Shown piece after piece: positions 63,913-64,000 of a stretch of DNA of 64,000 nt. Each line of letters starts with the position of its first letter. Position 1 is the first letter of the stretch. The notes under the pieces were generated by a model. The model worked only from the letters and a program-made list of their open reading frames with translations. It did not search any database and was not told where the DNA came from. Origin of the DNA: Bacteroidota bacterium (GTDB taxonomy: Bacteria > Bacteroidota > Bacteroidia > Chitinophagales > Chitinophagaceae); NCBI GenBank assembly GCA_947457075.1, contig CANGUG010000001.1:1-64000 (forward strand), given 5' to 3'. The translations under genes were made by a program, and so were the position numbers.

Positions 63913-64000
63913 TTAAATAATTGAAAAGCCAAAACCAGCGCCTGTATTGATACGCATTTCACCTTTCACAATTTCAAAGCCCCCTTTAACCAAGTCCTCA
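63913..64000 (-). CDS. C-terminal fragment of an unrecognised gene (partial)
   Basis: On the minus strand the frame entering from the edge reads EDLVKGGFEIVKGEMRINTG and ends FGFSII at a TAA (63913-63915). Only about 28 residues are in the window. It looks coding but cannot be named. It is upstream of the permease on the same strand with a 26-base gap and may be in the same operon. Confidence 0.4.
   Translation of the reverse strand, partial: EDLVKGGFEIVKGEMRINTGAGFGFSII

Noticed and set aside
1..64000. CRISPR array or insertion sequence
   Set aside because: No regularly spaced direct repeats and no transposase or integrase frame was seen on either strand; the only clear repeats are the two leaders, the small-gene duplication and the tRNA half copy.

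Overview
The window is a piece of an AT-rich Bacteroidota chromosome, most likely from the Chitinophagaceae or a near relative. This is inferred from the gene families (HflX, GH95, VPS10-like propeller proteins, FAH/HmgA/HPPD tyrosine catabolism, many small secreted proteins ending their signal in AQ or ANA) and from several TAnnTTTG boxes, the -7 element of the Bacteroidota primary sigma factor, upstream of tRNA and protein genes. No rRNA, CRISPR array, integrase, transposase or plasmid gene is visible.

Region by region. 1-2.7 kb: end of an unrecognised gene, tRNA-Asn, a Rieske protein, hflX and an outer-membrane protein. 2.8 kb: a CAT-anticodon tRNA with an unusual T-loop. 3.0-17.5 kb: an accessory island that starts just after this tRNA and ends at a degenerate copy of the tRNA's 3' half (17482-17524). 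It carries an HNH+HIT pair converging on a four-gene operon (NUDIX, PLD-helicase with a long C-terminal region, MazG-like, GIY-YIG-DUF2075 ATPase), which is the best candidate for an undescribed defence system. It also carries a protein resembling a phage head-morphogenesis tail, two small exported proteins, a divergent XRE/WYL regulator pair, a conserved structured leader before a broken small gene, a TPR membrane protein, a decayed MORN-type gene and a bacterial pentameric ligand-gated ion channel homologue.

17.6-35.7 kb: a mixture of secreted proteins (one duplicated and broken), a cryptochrome/photolyase, a large sortilin-like propeller protein, a porin, a Rieske / cytochrome b561-like / YceI module, a GapN-type dehydrogenase and a fasciclin protein. 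35.8-41.7 kb: a carbohydrate cluster (two GH13 enzymes, a sugar isomerase, a PhyH dioxygenase) read away from an AraC regulator. 41.9-52.0 kb: pckA-fbp-phhA, then flavin reductase, FAH-family hydrolase, hmgA, hppD and scoBA. Together these turn phenylalanine and tyrosine into fumarate and acetoacetyl-CoA and link this to gluconeogenesis. A 14-bp near-palindrome is shared by the pckA and hmgA upstream regions.

52.0-64 kb: small membrane proteins, a second copy of the structured leader (52915-53060) in front of an unknown 146-residue protein, a GT4 glycosyltransferase, an NTF2-like lipoprotein, a CAP protein, a GH95 fucosidase, two L,D-transpeptidases flanking an XRE regulator and an orphan small gene, a class II cAMP phosphodiesterase and an amino acid permease. 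All functional names are from reading the sequence without database searches.
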